From Rosellinia necatrix (taxonomy: Eukaryota > Ascomycota > Sordariomycetes > Xylariales > Xylariaceae): a DNA stretch of 64,000 nt. The stretch is from contig JAGYVD010000001.1 in assembly GCA_021209875.1 (NCBI GenBank), positions 3,224,001 to 3,288,000 of the forward strand. The letters run 5' to 3'. This document shows, in pieces, positions 13,201 through 27,000 of the stretch. Position 1 is the first letter of the stretch, and each line of letters begins with the position of its first letter. Under the pieces are notes generated by a model. The model was not told the DNA's origin. It ran no database searches and was given only the letters and a program-made list of their open reading frames with translations. The position numbers and the translations under genes were made by a program.

Positions 13201-16200
13201 CGTGTGATGCTAGATGACTTCTAGTAGCAAAGTACCGTGAAGTATGCCGCCGTCAATAATACGGATACTGCCTCTATGAGTTATAGGCCCGCACATGCCG
13301 GGCCTAGGGAAGAAAGAGTACCGAAGGAACCGAGTCTAGTGTAGTGGCTGGCCACCTCACCACCGATGCCCGAGATATCTTCATAGGCGGTACACAGATT
13401 ACAATATGTCTCAGGTTACGCTGGCGGTTTTCAGTCTTCTGACTAGGTAGTACATGTAGGCCCAGGCTGCTTGGGCGTGAAACGAGGATAATAGCCGTTT
13501 GTACCAGTATTCTATCGGGGATTCATATTTGATTGACACCGGCTTCGGTGGTCTCCCGTGGCGAACATATGACTGTATTTCTAACAGAGCGGACTATTAT
13601 GGGGTTTTTGTAAGTACTCACACTGTCGGTGATATGTAATAACTTACGTGAACAGACTGAAATTAGCGGTTGGCATCGTTGGGATGAGGTGTTAACATTG
13701 TACTGTAGATAGAGCCGGGATTGGCGCATAGTTATTGATAGGGAATTTCTTCCTGAAATAGCCTGAACACGTGAGCTAGCTCAGCTGGGGTAGGTGTGGC
13801 GTTTGACATCAGCTTGGATTTCGCTTGGAGCGAACGATCGACGCAGAGGAGCAATAAGGTGTGATGCTGGGGTCTTTTACCCAATTATATCTCGCCCTAA
13901 TACGTCGCGTTACATCGTTCGCTAGGCATAACTGAAAACAAAAAGATGACGGCAGAGCAAGCCAGTTTTGCCATGTGCCCCGGGACCGCCAAGCCGCTCA
14001 CCCCTGCGCTCCCTCACGTTATCGGAGTTGAGTGAGAGTATGTGCAGGCCATGTTTCAGAAATCGTTATTTGAGGACATAATAACAACCTAAATCAACAA
14101 TGTCGTTCGCATTTTCCGTATACTGGTGCAGTAGCGTTGTACTAGTACGATATAGCACGGCTATGCTAGGGCGGTTACATCAGATGACGGGGAGACTTGA
14201 TCTGTCTATCAGTAATGATCGCCTACAGTTGTGCCTCGTTTTGCTCAGCTGGCCAAATGGCGCAAATGACGAAAGAGGGTTTTTTGTGGATCGCATGCTA
14301 TCAATAGCATCGCGACGAACCGTGGGCCCTGGATAGAATCCGTCTTCGTGGCGGCCCGGTCGTAGACATAACGTATTGCCACAAGATGCTGAGACTATCT
14401 TCGCTTTGCGGATGCAATAGAGTGTTTGGGTCGAGCAAGCACCAAAATATGCATTGGAATGTTGATTGGGAGGCCGAGTTCAAACGCAGTGACGATGGCT
14501 GGCAGCTGAGGGTTGTCTGTGTTGTGTAGGGGTGTTGAGGTAGCATACGATTTACGCATGTAACCATAACTTTGCGGAGAACCGCCCGCCGGGTCCAATG
14601 GAAGGCCTGGTGTTGATCTTAAAAACGACAGGGTTCTTAAAGCTTGAGCCATTCAGCTTTAGGCATTACCTAGGTCTTTATCAGAGCACTGAAACAAGGC
14701 AACGGTTGACTTGCTTCCGGTAAGGCGACCCTTGTTCAGGTGCACCGTCGACCATCGACAACGAAGTCCTTTCCGCGATGGTAAAGCTCATTGGCTGTTA
14801 GACCAAGAACTCTCAGGATTGATGATTTCTGTCAAGACCTAAAAGGCTATCACTGTTACCCTGGTAATAAATCTAACGTCAATCAGTCCTATAGTGAATC
14901 GGAGGTTTAGACGACACGGCGAGGATATTGGTGTGGAGCAAGCAGAACAGTCTAGAGAAGAAAGCCAGCCTTCAGAATGCCATCTCCTCATGATTGCACA
15001 GCTGACTATGCGAGCAGTATCTCATAATTGGAGTCGGAACCTAGAGGTCTGGTGCCTTTTCGAACATATTGCTGCCGCATATGCAGAAAGGGGGTATTAT
15101 CCATCAGACAGGCCTTGGCATGGTGAGCCGGTGTGCGTATCAATTTTGGAGTTGTGAACTTGAGAGGGGACGAGAGGGGACGCGAGTTCGTCCGACGACC
15201 AAACCTTGACCGGGGCAGGTATCAGCGTCTAATGATCCATTCAACTGATGCCGAATGTCCCCTGTACAACTAAAACCGCACCATTTCGTTCTGCACCGCT
15301 GTGAAACCTGATTAGGACGTCAAACTTCTGTATGTAAAGTTACGGGAAGAGAGAGAAAGTGCATGTGCAGGCCTTGGTCGAGCCAATTGCACTTCAACAA
15401 TGGCCATGGGCATATATGCAGGACTACATGCGCGAACATGAGAATACTGTGCTCTACAGGTGCGAGACAGTTGAGTGGTGGTTTCGCGGCCTGCGTCTGC
15501 TGTGCCGTAGTTACGCGTAAATGCAGGCGCGTTATGTGGTTTCTGCCGAAGAGAGCCTGCGAGATTCGCTTCGGCCATTGGTTTGAGTTGACTGTGTTTC
15601 TATCCCTCCCCGAGAAAAAGGCGGCACACACTACTCTGGTGTGCCCGGGATTGCAGGAGAGAATGCAGTTAGCCCAACGCAGAGAAAGGTATGCGTTGTG
15701 AATCGAAATGAAACTACGACCACACGCATTTCGGTTTTGCGCAGCACGTAGCGCAGCCTCTGCTCAGTCTAAGAACCCCGAACATCTACGTTGAAACAAC
15801 GTTTATTGTGCTCGGTGCCCTGACTTTTCGGTGGCTTTTCCATGGCTTTTCGATGGCAAAGTTAGCTCGGGTATCGAGTCTTCATCGGATGGTCCCACGA
15901 CGGGTGCGGCGTGGTAGTGCATCTTGCCACCAGAGAGGAAAGCACCTGATCTACCAGGCCATCCTGGATGGGAGGCAGGCTATGGCCAAGACGGCACATC
16001 ACATCTCTAGAATATCATCGGCCAGCAGCCATGCTCGCGACGCCGTGGTATCCTTAATGAGGTCCTGCCCTGACTATGAGGGTGTGCCATTGACTGAATT
16101 GGCTATCAAGGTGTCCGGGGGTCCGCGGGAATATGAGCCGGGCTGTTTTATTTCCGGGAAAACATTCCTGGTGGGAGCCGTCATGATGAAAATGTAGGCT

Positions 16201-16849
16201 GAATGCACAAACCGAAAGACTCTGTCAAACGGGAGGACTTTCCACCGGAAACCTTCCCTATCCAGAGATTGGGAAGGGGGATGTAATTATCTACCATGCA
16301 AACCCTTTGTGCAGACCTAACAACCCAACAGGTCCGCCGTCTGGCCCTATTATGAACCCGTACATGGTATATGTACTGGTATATAGATCATGTAGATCTT
16401 GGTGCCAGGAGAGAAATCTCCATCAAGATACACTACGGTTTCCTCGAACCAAGTGGTTTAAGGCCAGGACGGACCGGGTGAGAACCTTGGACGACCTACC
16501 TACCGAGGTACTTAGTAGACTGACTAAGTCGTTAGCTTGACGGTAATGTCCGTCGAACCTGTGAAAACTTCCAATTCCCGCTATGGTGGTGTTAGTGTGC
16601 GGGAGTCGAACGCTACACTACTGCATCTGCATGTATTAAGCGGCAGCGGACTCGAGACTTCTGAGCCTGGGATTGTGTCAACTGCCCGACGTGGTATGGC
16701 GGTGTAATGTAGTGCTTCCCTACGAAATGAAATGAAAGAAGACGCTGGTACTGGTGAAGATCGGAGCCGACTAAGTTTATTTAGAGCGGGTTATTTGAGT
16801 ATGTATTCCAGTTTGAGATGACCAGGCAATTTGCTAATAAGTTACTACA

Positions 16850-17130
16850 GTGCCTACTAGGTAGTGTAGGTACGTACCTAGTAGGTACTTGGTAGATGGC
16901 ATGGCCATAGCTGGAGGAAAGAGGGACAGATAGGTAAGTAATTATACCTGATATAGGTACTATGCAGGTATGCCATGACGCTATGCCCATCACACTAATA
17001 CCTGCCCATAGAGTTAGAACATACCTATAGGTGCCTACCTAAGTTAGGTTCCCAGGTGGCTATCTGCCTGTAATGTACTCTAGATATATACCTAGTGTAC
17101 ATGCATAGATATAGTTATATCTAGGTACCT
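16850..17130. repeat. TACCTA/TAGGTA-rich patch
   Basis: This segment contains many copies of TAGGTA, TACCTA and CTAGGTAC in both orientations, including a short inverted pair TACGTACCTAGTAGGTACTT near 16870. It is one of about ten such patches scattered through non-coding parts of the window. Confidence 0.7.
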
Positions 17131-20100
17131 TGGCGTGGCTACACAGAGACAGGTTAGCTGCACCAGCACGGTGGTAACGGGCTAGCTTCAGCTCCCAGCC
17201 TGCGGATACAGCCTACGCCATGACGCTCTTCTCCCAACTCACTGAGCACACCGACGTACCCAACGGGAGAGTATCGCATTGGTATGTCTATTCGAGCACT
17301 TGTTTGGGTCCGAATGCAGAATGAAAGACAACCAAGTAGAATTTGAATATCGAATATAGCAGTAAGAAACATGCAGTATTGTGGGTACTTACCTATTCCG
17401 GCAGACTAGACTAAATAAACACCACCTGGGCACTCTTTGGGTCCTCTATACGTCACTTATCGACACCCCGCACTCGTCTCCAAATGCACACCTAGGTAGG
17501 AACGGCATTACCGTATGTGATAATAGGTAGGTTGGTACCTACTGCAGCGTTGGCGTGTGTGTTTCAGACCCATGGACCCGCATGATTGGACATGCAGGAG
17601 ACCCAGTTGTGCCCATTCATAGATTCATCCTGCATCTTGCCTATGACCCGCTACCGCGAGGTGGTGGTTGGTAGCTGGCTGTACATACTAGCCTATGGCG
17701 ACGCCATATGGTCTGCAGGGGAACGAGCTCCGTCTCCAGGCACGTGTACTTTACATAGTAGTGTACAGGGGCCTAGGTAGCATTGGCATTAGAGGGAGAC
17801 AAGGTATCGGCGACCATAACCCCCTCCCATCTTCGCCGATACTCTGGTTGCTCGCTCTTCTAGTGTAGCGTTCAACTTGAGACGGTGAATGGTGTAGCCC
17901 TACTAAACACGCATCCCTGGAGCTGAGTGCTGTGGGCTCCTTGCACGCACTCGATGCGCAAGGCTTCGAGAGGGCTTCTAGAAAATCATACCAAACATCC
18001 CACCAACACCAGTCTACTTAGCGAAAACAATCAAGCAAAGTATCCTTACACCCAGTCTTATAGAACAGGGAGCATGAGGCAAATAGTATTTCAACGTAAA
18101 TTGTAATTCAGGGACCCGTCATCGACTGCTGCGTAATGTTAAACTGCCTTCTTGAGCGATGAAAGCAATGGAATTTAAAGATCTAGGTTAGGGGTCGGGG
18201 CAAATCATCGAGACTGATGGGCTGTAAAGAGATGGCGAGGTATGGTAGCATCATACGTTAGGTCCCCATCAAACACTTAAATGTGATCGGCAATTTTTTA
18301 TTCGATTCCCCCAAATGAGGTGCATAAGAAACATTTCTGTGAGCCCAAAGGCCGTTGCTGTTGTTACTGCTATTATTAGAACCGAGTGTCTTCCTATTTG
18401 GGTTAGCGCACTCTGGAGTAAAACACGCCTTCCATATCAGGACTAGTGTTTGGAATGCATCCTTCTTTATCAAGTATGGTACTTCTTGTAAATACCTGTA
18501 GTCCAGCTTCGTCTTGCTGAGCCAAACCAGTTACAACCCAAGCAATTTGACACTAACAAAATTAGATACACATGCTGTACCCATTTCCTGCCCCATACGC
18601 CTTAGTACGATGGGGATGGTCGCTGAAGTTGTGGAGAGAGTTGGGGAGTCAGGCAAGCCCACCGAAATATTCTAGCCCATTCTGATCCATCCAGCACAAA
18701 GTAGTCTAGGCAGGTTAGCACGTAGCGGACCAGTACATCGTACATATGATGCTTAACGCCCCAAGACGTGGCGAGCACACGAGGTAACCGCTAACAGTCA
18801 CCTGTTCGGTCCCGTGATAAGCTTAGAATGTCGCGTGTGATTACTTGTGGTGGGCTGGGAATTGTAAATATATCGAGTTATCTCGAGAGTGAAAAGGCAC
18901 AGCTGATTCATGTGGTACTAGCATGCAGGACCGGCTGGTTACACGTTCATACGTAGATAGTAGGCTGACCAAGTGCTAGCTATGCCGTGGTAGCTGTAGT
19001 CATGAAAGATGTGTACCAACCACGCTGTCGGTAATATATTCTCTATCCTCAGCATATGTTCGGCCGGAGTTTAGGCACCTTTCTTAGGCAGGGCTCAATG
19101 GATTGATTCCCATCGCCCCTGCTGTATCCTAGACGTACATACATCTCAACTCAAACAGGGCCTACTTCAACGGGCCTGTTTAGCATCCGATCTGTTCATC
19201 TGCCAAAAATGGACTTTTGCGATGAAGCAAGATGATGTATACCCTAAAATAGAAGCCGAATCTCTGTTACTCTCTAACAAGTGGACCTGGGGTTAGATCT
19301 TGTAATGTGAGCGTATGTATAGCGCACCACACTGTGCAGATTTCAGGTGGGTCTCACCCGGCAACAGCTAGGTGTGTGGGCGAGCTACTGTAGCGGTGGT
19401 GTTGTTTCGTCAAGACGGCGGCCACCTGGAGGCCAGTCAGTCACTTCGTATGTATACCACCGCTATATCCGATGGTATATTGGGGGTCATGTATAACTCC
19501 ACGACTTGTGCGATCCTGTGCCGACTTTAGATGCAGTGGAGTTTCATCTGGCTGGGCTTCCCGCCTCCTCACAAACGTGGTGCGGGATAAGTGAGGCTTA
19601 ATATGCACGAAACACCAGATTTGACGAAGGTCGTCTAATTTTGGGCCATGAATCGTGGTGGTTAGTTCATCTTCCCTGGGCCACCTGCGGTCATCATCAA
19701 GACTCCCCCGCATCACCGCATTTGGCGGCGCCGCACCTCACGGAAAGACCCCGAGATGGGACAAGAGTTGGTCGAAGTGAGCTGTTGCAGCCACAATATG
19801 GAGTCATAAATGGGGGTGATTAGTAAGGAGAATGCAGGGCAAAATGTACGTCTTTCAATTGAGGTGATTGAGAGTCCCACCTGCCTACACGTATCCGTAC
19901 ATAGTGCACGACTACCTACCTAGGTAGGCACCGCACCTGGTAACTTAGGTACTATGGCATGTACAGTTTCAACCTAGGGTCCCTGTGTAGGTACCTACGT
20001 AGTACCAGCTTATGTTTATCCAGTAGATATCCGCTTGAACCGACTGCTGGGAACGGCTCGGTCGAGTTTAGATACCAAAACATTCGATGCCCCATGCCCT

Positions 20101-22523
20101 AATTTCTCACGATAGCACGAAGCCTCTAATACATTGCCTACCTGGTTGGGTGTGCATGCAATTCAAAGGGAGGAGTGTCATGTCAACACAGGGGCGACTA
20201 ATTAGACGCCGGCGCTTGGTCGATAAGAAGCGCTGCACGGTTGAACTACTTTGGTGCTGGCTGAGTAAAGCTGTCCACCTCAGCCCTGACTCAAGGCTTT
20301 TCTGGCAGGCGCACTGCGCTAAACCTGCCACCAACAAAATTAAAGAGGCTAATTATACATTCGCCCAATTGCAATCATAGAGCCAGAACACCACCGCCTC
20401 TGGGGTTTTATCGTTAAACGAACGCATTACTGTTACATACTGACTTTTGACGGTTCAAGTATAGCAGGCGAGCACGACTACAAGGTACTTACCCTCTGGT
20501 TCTGCTACACTAGTTGCATATGCATCATATCTTAAATGGGTGAAACAACTGTAAGAAACACGGGTCGAGACGTCCTGCTGGGAGCACCACCACCATGGAG
20601 ATGATGGGGACGATGAGTAAGGGCGGCTCTGTGTCATTATGTTATTTCTGTGACCTTATCGGATAACTAATTCGGGGTCTGATACGAGTAATCACCGTGT
20701 ATAATTATACAAAACAATGATATAAAAATATATTGTAGTGGGAGCAGCTTCGGGAGCGCATAGCACGGGATAACTAGCTCAAGGCGCATGTGAATTATGC
20801 AAACAACCCTTGGCCGTGGTCCCTGTGCATGGCCTCACGCTTGTGTGCCTATGGAGATAAGTCATGGTGTTTGGGGCCAGGCCCCAACCAGCCCTGATAG
20901 AATCTAGGTGGGCGGTGGTGTATGTAGTGTGTTCGCGACCCTTTTGAGAAAAATCAGCAGGACTCAGGATATCTCCCTCACTGTTGAGTTGGGGCATCAT
21001 CGAAACATTTTAACTTGAGTGCGGTCCTAATGCTACATCGGAGGACTGGGGACGCGGTTGAACAGCACGCTGCGCCGGTGGGTACCTACGTGCTACTTGG
21101 TGTACATATGTAGGTATGTGGTGTATGTATGTAAAGTAGCGACAGTACAGTAGTATGTACTCCAGTTGTTTAGACGGCTTAGTGAGCGACCTGTCCAATT
21201 GCGGCTAGTCCGATTGCACAAAATAAACCACCTTGGGTATGGTGAGATTCCCCCACCCCCTTTTCGCCTTCTCTTGACTTTCTAGTTGTTGCACAATCCA
21301 CACCACCACCTCTGCCTACGCAAAAACCGATTTGGATCCGCGTACCCCTTCCTCGAGGGCGAAATGCTTGGGACCAAGTTCAAGCCCTTGCCGGCCGCTG
21401 GCTCTCGGTCCCTTGTCACTGGGTGCTGTGCTCAGTTTTACCCACTCAGCCTGGTGTGGTTGACCATCTGCAACTCGACAAGACTTCGTTCAACGCGCCT
21501 GGGTCACCCCTAGTCGTAGTTCACGGGTACCGCGCACAACAAGGTATTGTTACTGTGCAGCTTATTTTCCCGCTGTAAGTATTATTGTATTATTATTGTA
21601 TTATTGTGTGAACGAGAGGCCCCGGACAGCATGGCAACAAAATACAATCCACACGAGTCGGCGGGCTCGTCGAATGCTTTTCGCTGCCCCTCGCGCCCCG
21701 TCGTCTGTCTGTCTATCTGTCTGTCTGCCTCTGCCACGGGGTGAGGGAATACGGGGAGCCGGCGACCATGCACTCTTGCGTTGACCACGATGGCGAGATA
21801 TCCGGCTTGCGCATCGTGGAGCTACTACCCAGGTAGTCTGATGGGGAATATACAGATGTCGCGACTACTGAGTACAGTACACCACAGCCGTGCCCTATTA
21901 CAAGACAGCCGCTAAGATAGGTGCGCAGTAGCGCGAGCTTGGTGCCACACCCCTTCTTGCTTACCCCCTACCCCTACCGAACCTCTTGCCTTCGTACCCA
22001 CACCTGTTAGGTCGATAGCTTCGACCAGGGGTGAGGCAATGTATGGATGTACATCTTCGAGGTAGTGTACATACGTACATTTGCTTTCGAGAGCATGGCA
22101 CAAGCGGCGTTCGCTTCCCCATGCACCACTTGCTGCCCAGGGTCGATACTCGCTCTCCACCATCGGTACTGCGCCGATGTCTACATTTTGCTTATAAGTC
22201 TACCAAGTTCCCCAGTCCCTGACAGGCTTACCATTGCTTAAGTTGAGGCTGAGAGACATCTCAAGTGAAAATAACTTGCCCGTGCCAAACATAGGCTTGA
22301 AACGGAACTCAACTACCGCTTGATCTTTCGACTGGATATATTCTCTTGGACGACACCTCAGCTCTGAAGAACTGCCTGGGCTTACCTACCTTCTTCATAT
22401 ATATCACGACTTGTCTGGTTGGCTTAATATCCAGAAGCACGATCTCAACTGACACTACCAACCTAGAGCAACCGTACGTTTGCCTCGATTTATCTCTCGA
22501 TTCTCTTTCGTCTGTGCTTCGCA

Positions 22524-24094
22524 ATGGACTCCTTTCGATCTACAAACGTTGAGCGCTCTAACTCACATCCGCTCAGGGCAGACCTTAGCCGTGCAGACTT
22601 AGTGGTAGAACGGCCACTCACACGTCTTGTCGATTCGCCACGTCGGTCTCATATTTATTATCACGACCAGGAGATACCCCCACGCAGCATCGGTCTACAA
22701 CCTCAAACTGCCTCTTACTCACAGGGTGTAACGAGCCATCCCGCCGAACTACGCTCACACGTATCTTTCTCGGACCATAGTCGGAGTGACCTTAGTATCC
22801 GGCTTAGCGGCGACCGACTGCATACCCAAAGCACAGTGTCAGTCCAGGAAGACATCATAAACCACGAGCTTTCTAGAACTAGTACGCCCTCGGTAGGAAA
22901 ATCGACAATGAGGTTAGTGAATTTGGCCCCAACCAGCTCCGGATAGTCTAATAACGAGAGAGTAGTGCTGTCACCGCCGTTCAGTATGATCCTAGGATGG
23001 AGATGGGTGGCGTTCCCCGCTCAACGTACGCCTGGCATGGTACGCAGTTCCTCTCAAATTTGGCCAGGGACCAACGCTTACGAGAGATTTTACAGCTGGC
23101 ATTCCTGGTCTCGAATCGAGCCCCGAATTGATGTCTCATGACATATCTAGTGTTGGTCACGGATCAGATATCAGCAGTTTAACTCCTCCGAATGGGTCAA
23201 GGTCTTTGACGTCAAGCCCGCCCCGACCGATCTTGACGCCGGAGCAACGCGAATTGAAACGACAGCGCGATCAAGCAAGAAGGGACACGAAGGCCTCCGC
23301 GAGAGTGCGCCGTGGGATGAGCAGTCACTCATACACCTCAGCATCACAGTCTCCGCCCGTGGCCATGCATGACTTTTCTTCCGCTTCACCTATGCCAGTA
23401 TACACGACCGCTCCATCTCAGATATCGCTCCTTGCCGAACCGGTAACAACCGTTGCGCCATCCTACATGTCCTCGTACTCGGCATCGCCTCTGCCTGATC
23501 ACGGAAATTCGCAAATGTTCTCGCCTCATTATTCACCTTTGTAGGTTACCTTGGCACACGGTATGAGGGGGACTAGGCTGACATATTGGGTAGACCTTCT
23601 AACGACTATATGGGCATGAACTATTCGGGAGGATATCCGCCGCCGCCTTCAACGCAAAGCCTTTCTTCTCAATATAGGTGAGTTACGACGGTCCCGGTTC
23701 ACTGGCCATCTTCTGACTGGGGAATGTAGCAGCCGAGCCTCATCTATGTCCGAGTCTGGCATGATGTACTCTGTTCAACCACCAGTACTGCCGTCGGGCA
23801 ACCCACCAGTAGCGGATGCTGGACACGTGCGAGTAGTACAGAGCAGACCCAAACCTCAGTGTTGGGAGCACGGATGCAACGGCAGGCAGTTTTCTACCTT
23901 TAGCAACCTCTTACGGCATCAGCGAGAAAAGTCCGGACAGGCGGCTAAGGCCAGCTGCCCCAACTGTGGTGCCGAATTCACGAGAACGACGGTACGTCCA
24001 GTATTCTAGAATATGGAACGAAGACTAATAGGAATAACAGGCGCGGAACGGCCATTTATTGCACGACAAGTGTAAACAGAGGCGCAACTCATAA
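22524..24094 (+). CDS. C2H2-like zinc-finger protein, probable transcription factor
   Basis: The best model is join(22524..22892, 22996..23540, 23594..23677, 23730..23991, 24041..24094), about 437 residues. The last four exons agree in phase and have good splice signals. The first junction (donor 22893, acceptor 22996 or 23068) is less certain. The N-terminal two thirds are Ser/Pro-rich and probably disordered. A basic segment, [18 protein letters not shown], lies in exon 2. The C-terminal 70 residues hold two zinc-binding units: CWEHGC followed by RHQREK, then CPNC-x12-H-x3-H-x3-C ending in KCKQRRNS. This C-terminal pair with an upstream [15 protein letters not shown] segment matches, from memory, a conserved uncharacterised family in filamentous ascomycetes. 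DNA binding is likely from the fingers. Targets and role are unknown. Confidence 0.75.
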
Positions 24095-27000
24095 ACCTGT
24101 ATAACCAGCAATGTGTACCACTACTGCTTTCACCTTCGATTCTTGGAACTACGTTTCTATTACAGCAATGTTTTTATGGGATAGCGCTTTCACAACAAGA
24201 GAGCCCTTCTTGGCGCAACGGATGATTTGACCTGGGACGACCCTGGCCGTTAAACAGCGGGTGGGCTTTAACTGACGTGGCATGTTCATACGAACCAAGG
24301 CGAATGGTTATATATGGACGGACATATTTTGTGGAGGGAGCAGATGTGGTTTGAAGCTATTGATATTTATATACCCCACCTTTCGCTTCTCGAGCCCCAA
24401 ACTCGACTGTCTATAGTTGTACATAAAACGGAATTCAAAAAAGGGACATTATCAGCTATTCTACACTATTTTTTGCTCCTGATCTAAGTGCGCTTCGCAA
24501 AGACGGGTCTGCACCTCGTCAATCTTGTACGACCAGGCTAAGGAGCGGCTGGCGTAGGTGAGCCCACAGGAATAGGTAACGGACAAAACTGATGGGAAAT
24601 GCCTGTTTGGCACTCGACATTAGCGTACTCAGACCGCAAGCCACTGACATGGGAACTGCTACATTTGGAAGAGGGAGACCATGACAGTGGTTGGTGGACC
24701 GAGGACTAGAGTTAGGCAGCCAATCATAGCCTCTAACCGAGTCGAAGGGCACATTACTTATGGAACGCGCTATGCTACAACTACTCAAGTAGCTACCCGA
24801 CAAGGTCCCCTACAAAGTGTAGGATACGTGCTGCAGCTGAGGAGCCGTCACAACGGCTAGAACCCTTGTCACGCAGTCATTGGTACCCATTCGACGGGTG
24901 CCAAGACCACGAAGTAAACTGCTTGACCGGGTCAGGCCATGTACATCCACCTGGTCGCAGCAAGAGTCAGGGATTAAGGCGAACCGGCCAACCAGAAGCC
25001 CGGTCCACGACCGTAGGGTTCTCCGTTCCCATACTTGTTGTTCATTAGAGCTCTGATGGTGATGAAGACAGCAGCTATGTCCGCTACCCAAACCGGCTCC
25101 GCGCTTCCTGTGGGTAGGGGGAAATGCATCGTCCGGTATGGCTGGCTTCGTCGTCGTCATTGTCGTCGTTGTCTAAGAACCCGTATGGATGGAGTTATAT
25201 GTGGATGTATGTATGTAGGTAGGTAGGTTAGATCACTTAGGTAGATAGGTAGGTGGGTAGGTGTGGCTACCTGGTGATGACCAGATATTGTAGGTGACTT
25301 TATTGTAGAGAGGTAAGCACGAAGGTGCAGAGACTTGCAGTACTTACCATAGTGGACGTGCCTTGTAGAATCTGGAGAACGTGAATGCACCCCCCACCTG
25401 GGTGCAGAGACCACCTAGTGTACACTGGTTACAGGGGTAGCTGAATCGGAGTCCACTCGCGAATACACGTGTAGTGCAAACTTGGTGCACTAGGAGACTC
25501 CGTTACAGAATTCCAGCAAATGGATACAGTGCGATCTACCGGATCCGAAAATAGCAACATAGGCATTTTTTGCATACCCAGGTACAGTATGTTAGCACTA
25601 CTGATGCATCCAATCGCGCCATGTTGGTGAAAGATGCGAATTACGGTAGAATGTCTATAGCTACTTTGTACTCTGGCTTTCTAATCTTTCTCCGGCTCTT
25701 TTCCGCTCGCATGTTTGTTACATCATTGTGGCTTCTTGATGGACTTCCCCCCCGTCATCTCCATCCTAAAATGACGCTTGAGATGCCGCCGGGGATTTTG
25801 AGTTGCTAGTCTTTGCCTTGGCACCACGCAGGGCTCTCGCACCACGCTATCTTCTCATCGACGTTCGAACCAGCCTCCGGTGTGATCTACAACTACAGTA
25901 CGAGTATTACAACATCCCAGTTAGTTGGAATTTAGTAGTGAAGTAAGGCCAAGATACCCTGCTAGAACCCAAGCCTCTGGGCTCTCCGCCGTCTTCCTCC
26001 CAGTTACCACCAGCCTGGAGTCCAGGCACCGATTTCGCTCGGGCCGTCGAATCCTAACTAGTGCGGTGTAGCGCAGCACATCGCAGTATCGTATATCTGG
26101 TGTGAACCAGTATCATGGCCCTGGGATCGAAGCTTGGACGAATCTTAGACCCATGATCCTTAGGCTTTCACACCATGTCGAAGGTATCCCTAGTGTAGAT
26201 AACTTAATAAAGAACCGAACAAGATGTCTATTATGCATGTACATCGCTCCCTATACCTAAGTAGGTATTACATACTGTGCGGTAAAACCACGTCGTTGAT
26301 ATACCTACTTACATACAAGTGCCTACGCCACCACACCCGTCTCCCAGAGGGTCGTTAAATTGCGACCTTGGTGCCTTTTTGGAATCACCTAGCCTGAATA
26401 CCTCAGTCTCACTTGGCAGCTTCCATGATAACTCGTCAACCGTCCGAAAAAGAGTGCGTTCAGTGGTGGCTGATCAAATGCTGCTGCCGGCTCCTTTCGC
26501 CTTGTCAGGGGCTGATCAGCTCTCCTCCAGAGTTGTTATCGCGATAAGCCTTAACCCGCTATCGAGCGGCAAGGGACTCCTTCGGCATACATCGTCGCCC
26601 AAAGGAACCGGTAGGAACCGGAAACATGACAGGGTTGGCAGGCACGGTAACTCGTTTCATTCGCGTTTGTCGGTACCGAGAAACTGTTTCGCTCATCAGA
26701 ACTGATCGGTCTGGTATGCGACTAATCTACTCTGGTAGTGCCCAAGGCGCGCTACAATCGTGTATGAAGCAGTGAACCTAAATACGTAGTTGTGGAAGAT
26801 CTCGATACCTATGTACTTACCAGGTATGCATACTTAACCCAAGTAAGCATTGGTCTGTTACAATGCCTACCTCTTGAACACATGACTTCGGTGGCGCAAC
26901 TACACTACTCCTGGGTAGATAGCGTAATCTCTTCGTTTAGCTACCTGCTCTAAATGTAATGGGCAGCAATTGCGTTATCTGGTACAGGGGTTATCGCGAC

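Larger units (their letters stand above)
8542..22523. other. Long gene-poor region
   Basis: Nearly 14 kb contains no gene that I can support. Reading frames reach at most about 130 codons and show no domain, no signal peptide I would trust and no splice-linked continuation. One short stretch at about 11105-11190 (+) translates to a plausible helical segment, but it has no start and runs into a stop, so it is not called. Simple repeats, pyrimidine tracts and TACCTA/TAGGTA patches (16850-17130, 19905-20005, 21080-21130) are the main visible structure. Confidence 0.5.

Noticed and set aside
25200..25265. Telomere-like repeat near GTAGGTAGGT
   Set aside because: The unit is TAGG/GTAGGTAG, not TTAGGG, and it is short and internal. 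It belongs with the TAGGTA patches.
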